DNA of 64,000 bases from Undibacterium sp. CCC3.4 (GCF_034347425.1 NZ_CP133779.1:3782001-3846000); one strand, 5' to 3'; shown: positions 44,401-51,140, counted from the stretch's first letter. Notes: generated by a model from the letters alone, not told the origin. A program made the numbers and translations.

Positions 44401-44940
44401 CGGGTTTACAGTAACGATCTGCGTAGCAGCATCGATGCCTGGTCGGAAGCAGAAAAACTGGCCAACAGCGCGACGATCAGCGCACATCTCGACTATCGCT
44501 TCGAGTACTTTTTGGATGAAACGGGAGATCCGAGCACGATACGATTGAATTTGATCGGTGACAGCGATGGCAAGAGCGCGCAATTTCGCGGTAGCTTATC
44601 TGGTGCGCACAGCTACACTGCCGAAACCTTGGCCGGCTTGACTGCGCCCATGTTGGCCCAGAGTGGTGCCGAAAGCATCCGCCTGTTCAGTAGTCGCAGC
44701 GGCGCAAATGGCTTCGCCCAGGAATTAGCCAGCTTGGTGAATTTACCGGTCAAGGCCCCGCGAGAAACCGTCCGCAGCTACGAAGTCCTGCCCGGCCGCT
44801 ACCTGTTCTTGGAAAATGGCGACAGCAGTGCGGGGGCATTGGATAATCAATGGGTGAGCTTCGCGAAGAGCGACGCGGTCGAAGACTTATCGGCGCAGCG
44901 CCCAGTAGAAACGGCTGACCTGGAGTCCAACGACCAATAA
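35488..44940 (+). CDS. Giant multidomain putative toxin/effector: permuted OTU-like protease, hydrophobic region, C-terminal lipase-like domain
   Basis: 3150 residues, no full-length family recognised. Regions: (1) 1-100, Pro/His-rich start related to the neighbouring paralogue, no signal peptide; (2) about 100-305, OTU-like cysteine protease signature with Cys195 in ADGDCFYRAL, and a strand ILLRINQNHYRYL with His177 placed before it, then W-x-G-P-x-E near 282-287, an order consistent with a circularly permuted OTU; (3) about 295-720, helical, shared with the paralogue; (4) hydrophobic Ala/Ser-rich stretch about 725-776 and a second region about 895-1090 (GRAMNGVGGAMNANE, GLQIASLAFPPLRLPAMLV) recalling TcdA/TcdB/Mcf-type translocation regions; (5) about 1100-2700, mixed strand-rich, unknown; (6) about 2710-2920, class-3-lipase-like, FGGSTSG then GHSKGGG with Ser2826, Asp2889, His2909; (7) tail about 2965-3150. 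Size and architecture suggest a cell-targeting toxin; that is inference. The start is supported by similarity to the paralogue's N-terminus. Confidence 0.8.
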   Translation: MPIPHRLLPACPTRAPAPSICQTPVHRILPMRLQQVHHTPQAATACQATSLPSTLWQQAKHDILRTGSWHHAAGDIIPQIAVRTEMWPDPSRGLTIFDVDQENDVKHLAEQLLTWRADSSNAALLDTLNSTKQGRLPAQWRTCRFDADQQNMGNASLAGLLNIRRDDVILLRINQNHYRYLDEHGWCDVRADGDCFYRALVRGLGHSGSDTDINKARQQVWDYVAQHWDQLTPFFAAELAEQAAIGRDAALSKPRTQSDLPSASHNPAYASAEPSCLSEADWHGPQEWWFWAEQRATALAAQLLATAVPILNEKPEEERAENFAPQVLDPQHPCLKTCMSNAAEALRALPSTHPARSLLDGLAPREQAGWFARLLYSMRPVFEGTQASLRQHERIDAFCQQVETLVDEDLLEQADATPELSAAAAAACRALSKEMLIQLRQQYQPLLTNNLLAQQAGLRKHSALGRLLKASVTDLTDLVSLAMSRQRQHASSVRGEAQPPSEPPTLDAVQCLRLLQPWLTALEEIDARAACIHELRHAASNTMRNLKGQWYPILPPLLLHDTLQLAQQQRQAQQDHEQRIDTRTKTGLGALALAGDALASFQRWQHAGALETDWQREREAADNTWRSTHHPDTSSPSEAEIIDQLKQRWWQARQENTFSSAELLEANGYITELARLHSAAANQAHRQQVLLPQEVISARVPSLEHSISAWREIDGVAPSLASPVASTPSAATLTTIASATTAATSALAAAAMLSAGRNAGMAGPVLSAAIMSQLFTSVTARQACLMDPEAQRSRPAEQEKQLGDPAWELLQAETLHPSQHAADPWGQTQKAAEVLLSASEQGARLQRVEQVGKMQFTLTFLTKIGNKLSKTIGPEHFGQLIRANGYEGAGWHKQLAGKVLRGTGRAMNGVGGAMNANEIVEGILKGPQEMFSDTQRGQYGQLAGFMGAVWEYNECFAAWAAGKASLAQVTLLKALARGLGGALGTVEISAAMIDNVRLIDLLLSDKLTAAQRLEYSLQLGLNNLALGLQIASLAFPPLRLPAMLVQGLSYVVEKIGEHRALGDKSAATIGKLKQNWDAYQAPLFARNTSLEVGNSTVWESSKLFPVSACHISDQALACVPGEVKVFRGGSLEGWAALPYLIMWAASAYAKPPPSPYRDVGETLGGEKLTPNQALPLSNITGTTQAPYETPLPTGKVVTVIASLVPALEMQWKKSMAIAFALRKDAELLNWENSAYKNTFPVRDGNWMIEDYDYMGVDSKLSYTFDRTGPVALYLLPPPQQSQRKRLTVTLNNRAADPGHRVFVALNAEAKGYVLSSQAGAGFLLSLSTDTKAIGDGSATIAFVSDPEQARKLTIRLQHVSASRRDTEEAMAYRFEHTDSDGVLMDKLVKINGLPAYDYVRGLLPENSLYQTISTASSHEAQQWGLKIEFPTVAKFARISEEKHQGGEIGLPIAHHSMAHSGGYLMGYPDSYRDALLAHFSAEYQNFKSNLDRSLEFPLYADEQSVDLPSDMVYDGVRYPLEWNAASVGWKIGQPKAWGKLPSYDYMHPNTSGFEVPKHLARPIPQGYQHYADGDAPPLLGNILVQNAGNASSLYFDYYDGPLQAPRPLAAQEYQRFMAVRALALDYGAILGRIIPSLREQIGQDITDHRSRLSTEGALHLSIRYPLHDEVNFQGAVRAAKGDYRSLEIMEHYALRTLAEDRRGKKDYGQWQQKNNNTMSAIDLDACASLIEKAQTLLSNYVLSGNRTVTLTDTAVEVKLHYRIEAGDFFPRVEQLDYPAEHMPGAQELMQVKKQQRHVRFDKRVLITSGRHIAFFDTDYHQLRIMPELLSRGLHFVGRDRQYEFFSRTEQVDSLLRWEVSGEPFDTLEQAQQIDLATLNPVESLMPGGFLEKIGLGQGNWQFHRERGPLWRYNGEELSMIKEAYWRRRNADGVTVGFYVITEHAGRDANPAESARLRAFLSAQVLQAIDAEVANMQQAAERNPAPGTLRSELGRFIHQPLQLAEELRSLLPPPLHAPDNPPSLGQLLRFYGIQFAPDSSFGVLRVLAMKPLIEHYLSLSKGNPYTERIINNDGQVDFHHYEMARSGYLIERVKVSSTMPYQALLRCMELTPATPSDRNPLSFCSTTSAQYCVARTPEHAYFIHPNAARYIDNQAGLALFGKLNGEQYEVQAYHHHNATDILDAINGGHASQSSPWYTLSKAVYRQLNAIGKMPKMLLTSNHQPSGVLLLRSAHGNFLLESERQPDGLLREQWSILPAPFRYGHIDYRGRSAAGAHRLYHRNSSDMLLLQAGQVQGIVHEYSVSKANSKGVLKLAPTQESSRDAHLNSYLEVHPAADEIWQITTLHNETVHIPDSFAGKVELNVKPRRGHRKLTLHARRWEDWSANKRGNILILRHAQQGEIHLKWQMPFELQLNEVIFKRHDVVQTRLQTADSDPARLLAQAANTALVPGLSYHGQPYRIDQLTGLSVAWDETSTPIPMGTMSDVGVRFSPAGHAAPWFSPGSGEVTLPQLAQPVPVTLIEVNPGAIGVRIPAEWVGHPAGNNSIEGENDMLFNLRSMPLGFVYQVRLPNEHLSLGEEEANVSEDRAAGLVFVNEKQQRGRLVFALAPGVNLDLHETHEEHEAVLTLTLVNQATRFKRAPVPGLEKYCFNNVQKMNGREFVYSKTQFDWASEGAGQQLLTEARLAAYPYSGDLSRLPEWRTDTALSAYLAERMRLEFDPASGLMVDSKTGLVAYVFNNAETRELRLVFGGSTSGQSYGGDLTKRTWANRGITWTQYGANAKNALLGRTPASYKQAAQLAQELRQAVGSSSFPELATYGPLKFIGHSKGGGEAAYAALQLSTPQQAVACTAFNPAQFGREIQHELLNRLGSSSALEHAASRVRNFLIKGDGIPYAGNVLFGQLSLVGISHTLDAIPEVGGLSALHDKFLQQIEGNVARHGTAQARADNQAGPSNAMAVRPDAPDSGIVATARRVYSNDLRSSIDAWSEAEKLANSATISAHLDYRFEYFLDETGDPSTIRLNLIGDSDGKSAQFRGSLSGAHSYTAETLAGLTAPMLAQSGAESIRLFSSRSGANGFAQELASLVNLPVKAPRETVRSYEVLPGRYLFLENGDSSAGALDNQWVSFAKSDAVEDLSAQRPVETADLESNDQ

Positions 44941-44983
44941 TACTGCCAAGCGTGGGCCGATGGTTTGAACCCATCGGCGCTGC

Positions 44984-45024
44984 AAAAAAAAGATGCCCGC
45001 CGCTGCAAACACAGCGACGGGCAT
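44984..45024 (-). terminator. Intrinsic terminator of the rpoE-degP operon
   Basis: On the minus strand, arms at 45012-45024 and 44993-45005 (13 positions, one mismatch/wobble) form a hairpin, with an eight-T run at 44991-44984. It lies 15 bases after the degP stop and faces the giant gene. Confidence 0.82.
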
Positions 45025-45038
45025 TGAAAGTACTCGAA

Positions 45039-46502
45039 TTACTGCGCTTGTGGCTTAAGCAGAATGAACTGCGAGATATCACCACGTTTGACCAATAATG
45101 CGGCCGCTTTCTTGGCATCGAGTTTAGCAAGCATCGCATTGAATTGCTTGGCATCTTTGATGCTGACGTTATTGAGCATCAGAATCACATCGCCAGCCTT
45201 CAAACCAACCGCAGCAGCGGGACCATCGACATTTTCGATCACCACCCCACCCGACTGCAGCTCTTTCTTTTGCGCTTCATTGAGATCGGTAACGGCCAAG
45301 CCTAGCAGATTATCCGGCTCTTTCTTATTCTTTTTATCACCTGGTTTCGGTACTGGCTTATCCGCTTCCATTTCCGCTACCGTGATCGGCAATTCACGCA
45401 CCGCACCCTTGCGCCAAACTGTGATGCTGGCCTTGGCACCCGGTGCAATCGCACCGACGATACGCGGCAAATCGCCGGATTTCTCGATTGCCGCACCATT
45501 GAGCTTGAGGATCACATCGCCATCCTGCAAACCGGCTTTTTCGGCCGGTGAACCGGCTTCGATTCGCGCGATCACGGCACCCTGTGCCTTCGGCAAGCCT
45601 AAAGATTCCGCCACTTCTTTCGAGACCTCACCGATCTGCACACCGATACGGCCGCGGGTAACTTTACCCGAAGCTTTGAGTTGATCGGCTACGCGCATGG
45701 CTTCGTCAATCGGAATGGCGAAGGAAATCCCCATATAGCCGCCGGAGCGGCTGTAAATCTGCGAGTTGATACCGACAACCTCGCCACGCATATTGATCAG
45801 CGGACCGCCGGAATTGCCGGGATTGACGGCAACATCAGTTTGAATCAGAGGCAGAAAATCACCGGTGTCGCGCGCCTTGGCCGAGACGATACCGGCGGTA
45901 ACCGTATTGTCGAGTTCAAATGGCGAGCCGATCGCAATCACCCATTCGCCGGCACGGATTTTATCGGAGTCGCCGATTGTTACCTTGGGTAATTTGCTTG
46001 CTTCGATTTTGAGCACGGCGACGTCAGTACGCTTGTCGCTGCCGATGACTTTGGCTTTGAATTCGCGCTTATCGGTCAGCTTGACGTAGACTTCCGAGGC
46101 CCCTTCCACCACATGCGCATTGGTCAGTACATAGCCATCGGCGGAAAGAATGAAGCCCGACCCTACTCCGCGCGGCACTTCTTCTTCCGGTGCCGGTTTA
46201 CGGCCGCGTGGTGCCGGTGCTTGTTTAGGCATAGGGACACCGAAGAAGCGCCGGAAAAATTCCTGCATCTGCGCGTCATCGGAACTAACTTCGCCTGCAC
46301 CAGACAACAATTTTTCAGTGGTACGAATATTGACGACGGCCGGGCCAGCTCTATCGACGAGCTCGGTAAAGTCGGGTAAGCCACTTACCATTGCTGCGGC
46401 TGCCGGCGCTGCTAAGGCCAGCGGTGCGCTGACGCCAATGCAGAGACTGACGATCAGACGCGCGAGAATTTTTTCTGCGGGGAAAATAGGATTTGCTTTC
46501 AT
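45039..46502 (-). CDS. degP: Periplasmic serine protease/chaperone, Do family (DegP/MucD)
   Basis: Degrades misfolded envelope proteins. 487 residues: signal peptide (about 1-37, ending around LALAAPAAAA), trypsin-like domain with catalytic His130 (LTNAHVV), Asp160 (RTDVAVLKI) and Ser231 (GNSGGP), then two PDZ domains (about 280-370 and 395-482). A Lys/Pro-rich linker sits between the PDZ domains. It ends the rpoE-rseA-rseB-degP operon, the MucD arrangement, so is expected to be a sigma-E target. Confidence 0.95.
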   Translation of the reverse strand: MKANPIFPAEKILARLIVSLCIGVSAPLALAAPAAAAMVSGLPDFTELVDRAGPAVVNIRTTEKLLSGAGEVSSDDAQMQEFFRRFFGVPMPKQAPAPRGRKPAPEEEVPRGVGSGFILSADGYVLTNAHVVEGASEVYVKLTDKREFKAKVIGSDKRTDVAVLKIEASKLPKVTIGDSDKIRAGEWVIAIGSPFELDNTVTAGIVSAKARDTGDFLPLIQTDVAVNPGNSGGPLINMRGEVVGINSQIYSRSGGYMGISFAIPIDEAMRVADQLKASGKVTRGRIGVQIGEVSKEVAESLGLPKAQGAVIARIEAGSPAEKAGLQDGDVILKLNGAAIEKSGDLPRIVGAIAPGAKASITVWRKGAVRELPITVAEMEADKPVPKPGDKKNKKEPDNLLGLAVTDLNEAQKKELQSGGVVIENVDGPAAAVGLKAGDVILMLNNVSIKDAKQFNAMLAKLDAKKAAALLVKRGDISQFILLKPQAQ

Positions 46503-46514
46503 AGCCTCACTCTT

Positions 46515-46580
46515 AAACTGTTGACAGTTTGGTTGGTAGAAACTTCAGGACACTTCAACACTCTTCCATACACTTCAGGA
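46515..46580 (-). promoter_or_regulatory. Palindrome and short direct repeats in the rseB-degP gap
   Basis: The 93-base gap between rseB and degP has a 7-bp inverted repeat (46515-46521 and 46524-46530, aaactgt/acagttt) 13-28 bases upstream of the degP ATG, and two copies of acttcagga 30 bases apart (46542-46550, 46572-46580) with a third partial copy between. They could mark a separate degP promoter or mRNA structure; no known motif fits. Confidence 0.3.
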
Positions 46581-46595
46581 TTCCGGATTCAGAAT

Positions 46596-47600
46596 TTAAG
46601 GCTTGGTTTTGTATTCTATCGAATTCATCACCTGATGAATCGCTGCCGCCGGCACCTCACCGACCACGGTGAGCCAATAATGGCCCTGGCGTTTCGCCAT
46701 GATCGTCATCGCCCCTTGTTGCAGACTACCTTCGCTGCGATTTTCATGATCGGGTTCGATGAAAACTGAGATCGTGGCCAAACCATCGGAAAAAATCATC
46801 TGTATCACCGGATGTGCCGCCCCGGGCTGGCCGGGGGCCGCAGTCGCGATCAAACGTTTCATTTCCTTGATTTTTTTAAACCCATTGGGCACCGACGTAA
46901 CTTGCCAGCCTGAATGAATATTGGACTCAACCGTCAAATTTTCAACATGCCATTGCGAAATATTTGGAAAACTCGGTTTCAATTTATTTTTATCGACATC
47001 GCCAATACTGATTTGGGTGAAGGCGATTTGTTCTATAACTTCATTCTTGGCATTCACCGTCTGGGCGCGTAACAACAAGCCCGACTGCTTCTCGGAACAC
47101 AGGCGATAACCGTAGCGTGCGCCGTCGCGTGGTTCGAGCAGATAGGTTTGGCATTCCAAGCCGGCCACACGCGCCACCTCAGCCTTTTTGATCAGGTACA
47201 GGTCTGGCAAAGCTTGCGCATTTTGTGTCAGCAGGGCTGGAAATACTTCTTGCGTGACATTTTTTTCTACCTGTATGGTTTTGGTATCGGGCAGATAACA
47301 ACTGACCTCCTCGTTACGACGCAAATATTCGCGCGGCCGACCATCGAGTATTTCAAGTTTTTCAATTTCACCGGCGGCATCAGCGTGATGCGTAATGCGC
47401 GAGGTGCGCATCTGACTGGCTTGCTGATACACAAAGGTGCCGGCGTAATTAAGGCGCTGCGCCGACGCTTGCATCTTGCGCAAGACGCCTTGCATCTCAC
47501 GTTTTTCTTCCTGATTTTCCAGTGCAAAAGCCACTGATACGGTCAGGCTGGCGATCAAAATCGGCAACACCAAGGCGAAAGCCATACGATACACACGCAT
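46596..47600 (-). CDS. rseB: Sigma-E regulatory protein MucB/RseB
   Basis: Periplasmic protein that binds the anti-sigma factor RseA and shields it from proteolysis until envelope damage or lipopolysaccharide signals release. 334 residues: signal peptide (about 1-26, VLPILIASLTVSVAFA), large lipoprotein-like N-terminal domain (YAGTFVYQQASQMRTSRITH, LDGRPREYLRRNEEVSCYLP), and a smaller C-terminal domain (about 225-330). Located five bases after rseA as expected. Confidence 0.92.
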   Translation of the reverse strand: MRVYRMAFALVLPILIASLTVSVAFALENQEEKREMQGVLRKMQASAQRLNYAGTFVYQQASQMRTSRITHHADAAGEIEKLEILDGRPREYLRRNEEVSCYLPDTKTIQVEKNVTQEVFPALLTQNAQALPDLYLIKKAEVARVAGLECQTYLLEPRDGARYGYRLCSEKQSGLLLRAQTVNAKNEVIEQIAFTQISIGDVDKNKLKPSFPNISQWHVENLTVESNIHSGWQVTSVPNGFKKIKEMKRLIATAAPGQPGAAHPVIQMIFSDGLATISVFIEPDHENRSEGSLQQGAMTIMAKRQGHYWLTVVGEVPAAAIHQVMNSIEYKTKP

Positions 47601-47605
47601 AATAC

Positions 47606-48235
47606 TTATTTCTCCGCCGCCGAACGCAGCTGCACATGCGTCACATACGCCGCGCCATTGCTGATATCAGGTGAAAAACGTTGATGTGCGATCAGATAGC
47701 TGTCGATACGCGGGTCGCGCAGCATTTCACGTTCGGCATTCTGCTGGGCCGCCTCGTTTTGCGCTTGCAGCAGCATCGTATCGGCCGCCACCAAGGAGGC
47801 CGATGCCAGTTGCACTGGCGTCGTCGGGGTGGCGCTGCGACTGGCTTGCAGCTCGGGAGAACTACCGAGATGCAGTAATTGCGGCACCAGTACGAAGGCC
47901 AATAAGGCCGCTGCGCTGGCCCCGGCAACGGCCATATACGAACGGAAAAACGAGGCTTTGGCGGCGCGTGGCAGTTCTGCCGATTGATGTAAATGCGGCA
48001 TCAACAATATCGGTTCACTGGCGAAACGCTGAGCAAAGCGCGCACTGAAATCACTGCTCATCTCGAAGGCCAAGTCGTCCGATCGCAAGGCATCCGCGAT
48101 CAAATGGCAGTGGTCCCACGATGCGCGGTCATCGGTCTCATCCATCTGCAACAGCAATGCAGCGATGGCAGCGTCGTCGAGCTCGCCATCGGCAAGGGCA
48201 GAAATAGTTTCGTTTTTTGAGGTGTCGTTCTTCAT
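47606..48235 (-). CDS. rseA: Sigma-E anti-sigma factor RseA/MucA
   Basis: Membrane anti-sigma factor holding RpoE inactive until sequential proteolysis. ATG at 48235 with TAGGA five bases upstream gives 209 residues; the longer frame would need a TTG start. Cytoplasmic sigma-binding domain (about 8-75, ISALADGELDDAAIAALL, WDHCHLIADALR), one membrane helix (about 99-121, YMAVAGASAAALLAFVLVPQL), and a periplasmic Gln/Ala-rich domain. Lies between rpoE and rseB. Confidence 0.9.
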   Translation of the reverse strand: MKNDTSKNETISALADGELDDAAIAALLLQMDETDDRASWDHCHLIADALRSDDLAFEMSSDFSARFAQRFASEPILLMPHLHQSAELPRAAKASFFRSYMAVAGASAAALLAFVLVPQLLHLGSSPELQASRSATPTTPVQLASASLVAADTMLLQAQNEAAQQNAEREMLRDPRIDSYLIAHQRFSPDISNGAAYVTHVQLRSAAEK

Positions 48236-48286
48236 TTTTCCTACCAAGATAGCGCTGTTCAAATCATATTTGTTAGTGCACGCCGC

Positions 48287-48889
48287 TTACCAGCGCTGAT
48301 CGAGATTGGTCCCGAGTATAGGACGCAAACGCTCAGCGATGGCTTCACGGGCGCGGAATATCCGACTGCGTACAGTGCCTATCGGGCATACCATTACCTG
48401 CGCAATTTCATCGTAAGTTAATCCTTCTATCTCTCTGAGCGTAATCGCATTGCGCAATTCTTCCGGCAAAGCCGACATGGCCGCATTGACGGTAGCGGCG
48501 ATCTGCTTGCTGGCCAACAGTGATTCCGGCGTGTTGATATCTCTTAGTCCGTCGGCATCAGAAAAAGTTTCGGCCAGTTCGACGTCGGCCTCGGTCGAGG
48601 TCGGCGCTTTACGCCCCTGCGTGACCAAGTGGTTTTTCGCGGTATTGATGCCAATTCGATAGAGCCAAGTGTAAAACGCCGCGTCACCGCGAAAATTAGG
48701 TAGCGCCCGGTACGCTTTGATAAAGGCTTCTTGCACAACATCTTCCGCTTCGGCATGATCATAGACGAGCCTAGACACGAGCCGCATCAGTTTCCTTTGA
48801 TATTTGGAAACCAGAAGCTCAAATGCTTTTTTATCACCACGCTGCACGCGCTCGACCAAAAGATGGTCTATCTCGCGCTCTGTCGTCAC
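48287..48889 (-). CDS. rpoE: RNA polymerase sigma-E factor (RpoE/AlgU)
   Basis: ECF sigma factor for envelope stress. 200 residues: region 2 (about 20-95, FELLVSKYQRKLMRLVSRLVYDHAEAEDVVQEAFIKAYRAL) and region 4 (about 130-185, LPEELRNAITLREIEGLTYDEIAQVMVCPIGTVRSRIFRARE). The start is GTG at 48889 with AGGGA about ten bases upstream. An RpoE-type promoter in front suggests autoregulation. First gene of rpoE-rseA-rseB-degP. Confidence 0.96.
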   Translation of the reverse strand: MTTEREIDHLLVERVQRGDKKAFELLVSKYQRKLMRLVSRLVYDHAEAEDVVQEAFIKAYRALPNFRGDAAFYTWLYRIGINTAKNHLVTQGRKAPTSTEADVELAETFSDADGLRDINTPESLLASKQIAATVNAAMSALPEELRNAITLREIEGLTYDEIAQVMVCPIGTVRSRIFRAREAIAERLRPILGTNLDQRW

Positions 48890-49013
48890 TCAATCATCCC
48901 TGTATTTTTCTACCTTTAACGGCTCTGTGTGTTTGGATGTCGGTCGCTGCAAAAACTGTGCAAAATAGCTTAAAACTTAGGCTTAGCAGCGCGACCATCA
49001 CCACTGTCTGCTT

Positions 49014-49042
49014 CATAGAGTCGCTGTTGTCAAAAAAGTTCC
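49014..49042 (-). promoter_or_regulatory. Candidate sigma-E promoter of the rpoE operon
   Basis: On the minus strand GGAACTT (49042-49036) is followed after exactly 16 bases by TCTATG (49019-49014), matching the RpoE-type -35 GGAACTT and the -10 TCTRA/TCAAA pattern. It lies about 125 bases upstream of the rpoE GTG and gives an autoregulated leader of about 115 bases in the 176-base gap. Confidence 0.7.
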
Positions 49043-49065
49043 CGCTTTTCCTCGCTTTTCTTCAA

Positions 49066-49536
49066 TTACCAAAGCTCATGCTGCCGCTGTATCCATAACA
49101 GACTTAAACGCAAACGCGCAAAACTGCCCGCTGTCAGCGCGTCCGGCAAAATAATGCGGCACAGATGCGTATCATCGGGCAGCAGCCAATGCACGACCAG
49201 ACAACTATTCCAAAAAATGCTGTGCGGCGCCAGTCTGACCGGCACCGCCGGACTGAAATCACCATTTTTGTATATAAAATACAACGATGTTCGCCCTTTT
49301 GCATCAATACACAGCACCAGCGGAGTCTGTCGGCGCCAAAAGCGCCGCAGTTGCACGCCAGCCAGCACCGGCACGAGCAGACTCAGCCAGGCGGCACTGG
49401 GCCAGCGGTGGCAGGCCCCGGAGTAGCAGTGCGCCAAGTACAACAGCACACTGACTAAAGCCAGCGCACAGGCCAACAGCAGCCAGTTGCGCAAGCGGCG
49501 CGAAGCCTCAAGACGGATTTGCAGTGCGATACTCAT
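49066..49536 (-). CDS. YgfX/CptA-like inner-membrane protein
   Basis: About 156 residues from ATG 49536 (a second ATG at 49554 lies six codons upstream). Two membrane helices (about 17-34 and 43-60, WLLLACALALVSVLLYLA and WPSAAWLSLLVPVLAGV) followed by a soluble domain with paired strands (LVLCIDAKGRTSLYF, FSPAVPVRLAPHSIFWNSCLVVHWLL) and a closing ALTAGSFARLRLSLLW. This layout fits the YgfX/CptA family, which in E. coli pairs with the SdhE/YgfY protein; no such partner gene is next to it here. It commonly sits between fabF and rpoE in Burkholderiales. Function uncertain. Confidence 0.65.
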   Translation of the reverse strand: MSIALQIRLEASRRLRNWLLLACALALVSVLLYLAHCYSGACHRWPSAAWLSLLVPVLAGVQLRRFWRRQTPLVLCIDAKGRTSLYFIYKNGDFSPAVPVRLAPHSIFWNSCLVVHWLLPDDTHLCRIILPDALTAGSFARLRLSLLWIQRQHELW

Positions 49537-49553
49537 GATCATTGTCTCAAACA

Positions 49554-49598
49554 AAAAAAAGCACTTCGTTCCCAGCGGGAAGCGAAGTGCTTTTTTGC
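49554..49598 (-). terminator. Intrinsic terminator of the fab operon
   Basis: A strong stem (aaaaaagcacttcg, 49556-49569, with its complement 49583-49596) and a T-run on either strand surround ttcccagcgggaag. It lies between the fabF stop and the YgfX-like gene and ends fab transcription on the minus strand. Confidence 0.82.
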
Positions 49599-49623
49599 AG
49601 ACAGTTTAGCGCGCTGCTAAAAC

Positions 49624-50865
49624 TCAGACCTTAGCAAAAATCAAAGTACCATTCGTTCCACCGAAGCCAAACGAATTTTTCATCGCGTAATCAATCTTCA
49701 TATCACGCGCAATGTTGGCGCAATAATCAAGATCGCATTCAGGATCTTGATTGAAGATGTTGATCGTCGGCGGCGAAATTTGATTATACAAAGCCAGCAC
49801 CGTGAACAAGGCTTCCAAACCGCCTGCACCACCGAGCAAATGCCCGGTCATGGATTTGGTGGAATTGACGGTCAGCTTGTAAGCATCGGCACCAAATGCT
49901 GCCTTGATCGCATCGGTTTCATTTTTATCACCCAACGGCGTCGAGGTACCGTGCGCGTTGAGGTAATCAATCTGATCGCCATTGATACCGGCATTTTTGA
50001 GCGCATTGACCATACTGCGGCGCGGTCCATCCATACTTGGCGAGGTAATGTGATACGCATCGCCACTCATGCCGAAACCGATCACCTCGGCATAGATACG
50101 TGCACCGCGTGCCTTGGCATGCTCATACTCTTCCAGCACCATCACGCCGGCACCTTCACCGAGTACGAACCCGTCCCTGTCCTTATCCCACGGTCGGGAA
50201 GCGGTAGCCGGATCATCATTGCGCGAAGACAAAGCCCGCGCAGAAGCAAAGCCACCGAGCCCCAAAGGAGAAATGGTCGACTCTGCGCCACCGGCAATCA
50301 TCACATCGGCATCGCCATACTCAATCATCCGTGACGCCGAACCGATGCAATGCAGGCCCGTAGTACACGCAGTCACGATCGCCAGATTCGGTCCCTTGAG
50401 ACCGTATTTGATCGACAGATGACCGGAAATCATATTGATGATCGAGGCCGGCACAAAGAATGGGCTGATACGACGCGGACCGCGTTCAATCAGCACTTCC
50501 TTGGTGTTTTCGATCAGCGGCAAGCCGCCGATGCCGGAACCGACGATGACACCGATACGCTCAGCATTCTCTTCAGTTACCTGCAAGCCACAATCAAGGA
50601 AAGCCTGCATCCCGGCAGCGATGCCGAAGTGGATGAAGCTGTCCATGTTGCGAGCATCTTTTGCCGGCATGTACTCTTCGACATTGAAACCCTTCACTTC
50701 ACCGGCAAAATGCGTGGTGAACGGAGTGGCATCAAACTTAGTAATAGTAGCAATACCAGACTGACCAGCTTTGACCGCCTCCCATGCAGCGGCAACAGTG
50801 TTGCCGACTGGTGAGACACAACCGAGTCCGGTGACTACGACACGACGTTTAAGCGTACGACTCAA
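49624..50865 (-). CDS. fabF: 3-oxoacyl-[acyl carrier protein] synthase II
   Basis: Elongating beta-ketoacyl-ACP synthase of type II fatty-acid synthesis. 413 residues, thiolase fold: catalytic Cys167 in [13 protein letters not shown], His residues in [11 protein letters not shown] and [12 protein letters not shown]. Early motifs [14 protein letters not shown] and VGSGIGGLP are typical. Follows acpP by 35 bases in the operon plsX-fabH-fabD-fabG-acpP-fabF. Confidence 0.96.
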   Translation of the reverse strand: MSRTLKRRVVVTGLGCVSPVGNTVAAAWEAVKAGQSGIATITKFDATPFTTHFAGEVKGFNVEEYMPAKDARNMDSFIHFGIAAGMQAFLDCGLQVTEENAERIGVIVGSGIGGLPLIENTKEVLIERGPRRISPFFVPASIINMISGHLSIKYGLKGPNLAIVTACTTGLHCIGSASRMIEYGDADVMIAGGAESTISPLGLGGFASARALSSRNDDPATASRPWDKDRDGFVLGEGAGVMVLEEYEHAKARGARIYAEVIGFGMSGDAYHITSPSMDGPRRSMVNALKNAGINGDQIDYLNAHGTSTPLGDKNETDAIKAAFGADAYKLTVNSTKSMTGHLLGGAGGLEALFTVLALYNQISPPTINIFNQDPECDLDYCANIARDMKIDYAMKNSFGFGGTNGTLIFAKV

Positions 50866-50900
50866 GCGCTTCTCCTGGGTTTGAAAAACGGGGTAAAGAA

Positions 50901-51140
50901 TTACGCCTTGACGTGCGCCGTAGCGTAGTCAACAGCTTGTTGCACTGTCGTAATTTTTTCTGCTTGTTCATCAGGGATTTCCATTTCGAATTCGTCTTCG
51001 AGGGCCATCACCAATTCAACTGTATCGAGGGAATCCGCACCCAGATCATCAACGAAAGAGGATTCGATTTTGATGTCAGCTTCAGCCACACCCAGTTGTT
51101 CAGCGACAATTTTCTTAACGCGTTGTTCGATATCGGACAT
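50901..51140 (-). CDS. acpP: Acyl carrier protein
   Basis: 79 residues from ATG 51140, with GGAG seven to ten bases upstream; the frame extends eight codons further but without a ribosome site. The phosphopantetheine-bearing serine is Ser37 in [15 protein letters not shown]. Acidic four-helix protein carrying all acyl intermediates of the cluster. Confidence 0.97.
   Translation of the reverse strand: MSDIEQRVKKIVAEQLGVAEADIKIESSFVDDLGADSLDTVELVMALEDEFEMEIPDEQAEKITTVQQAVDYATAHVKA

Noticed and set aside
44956..44978. Hairpin (gccgatgg/ccatcggc) 15 bases after the giant gene, considered as its terminator
   Set aside because: No T-run follows on the plus strand; the next bases are gctgcaaaaaaaa. 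It may still pause RNA polymerase, but it does not meet the intrinsic-terminator pattern.
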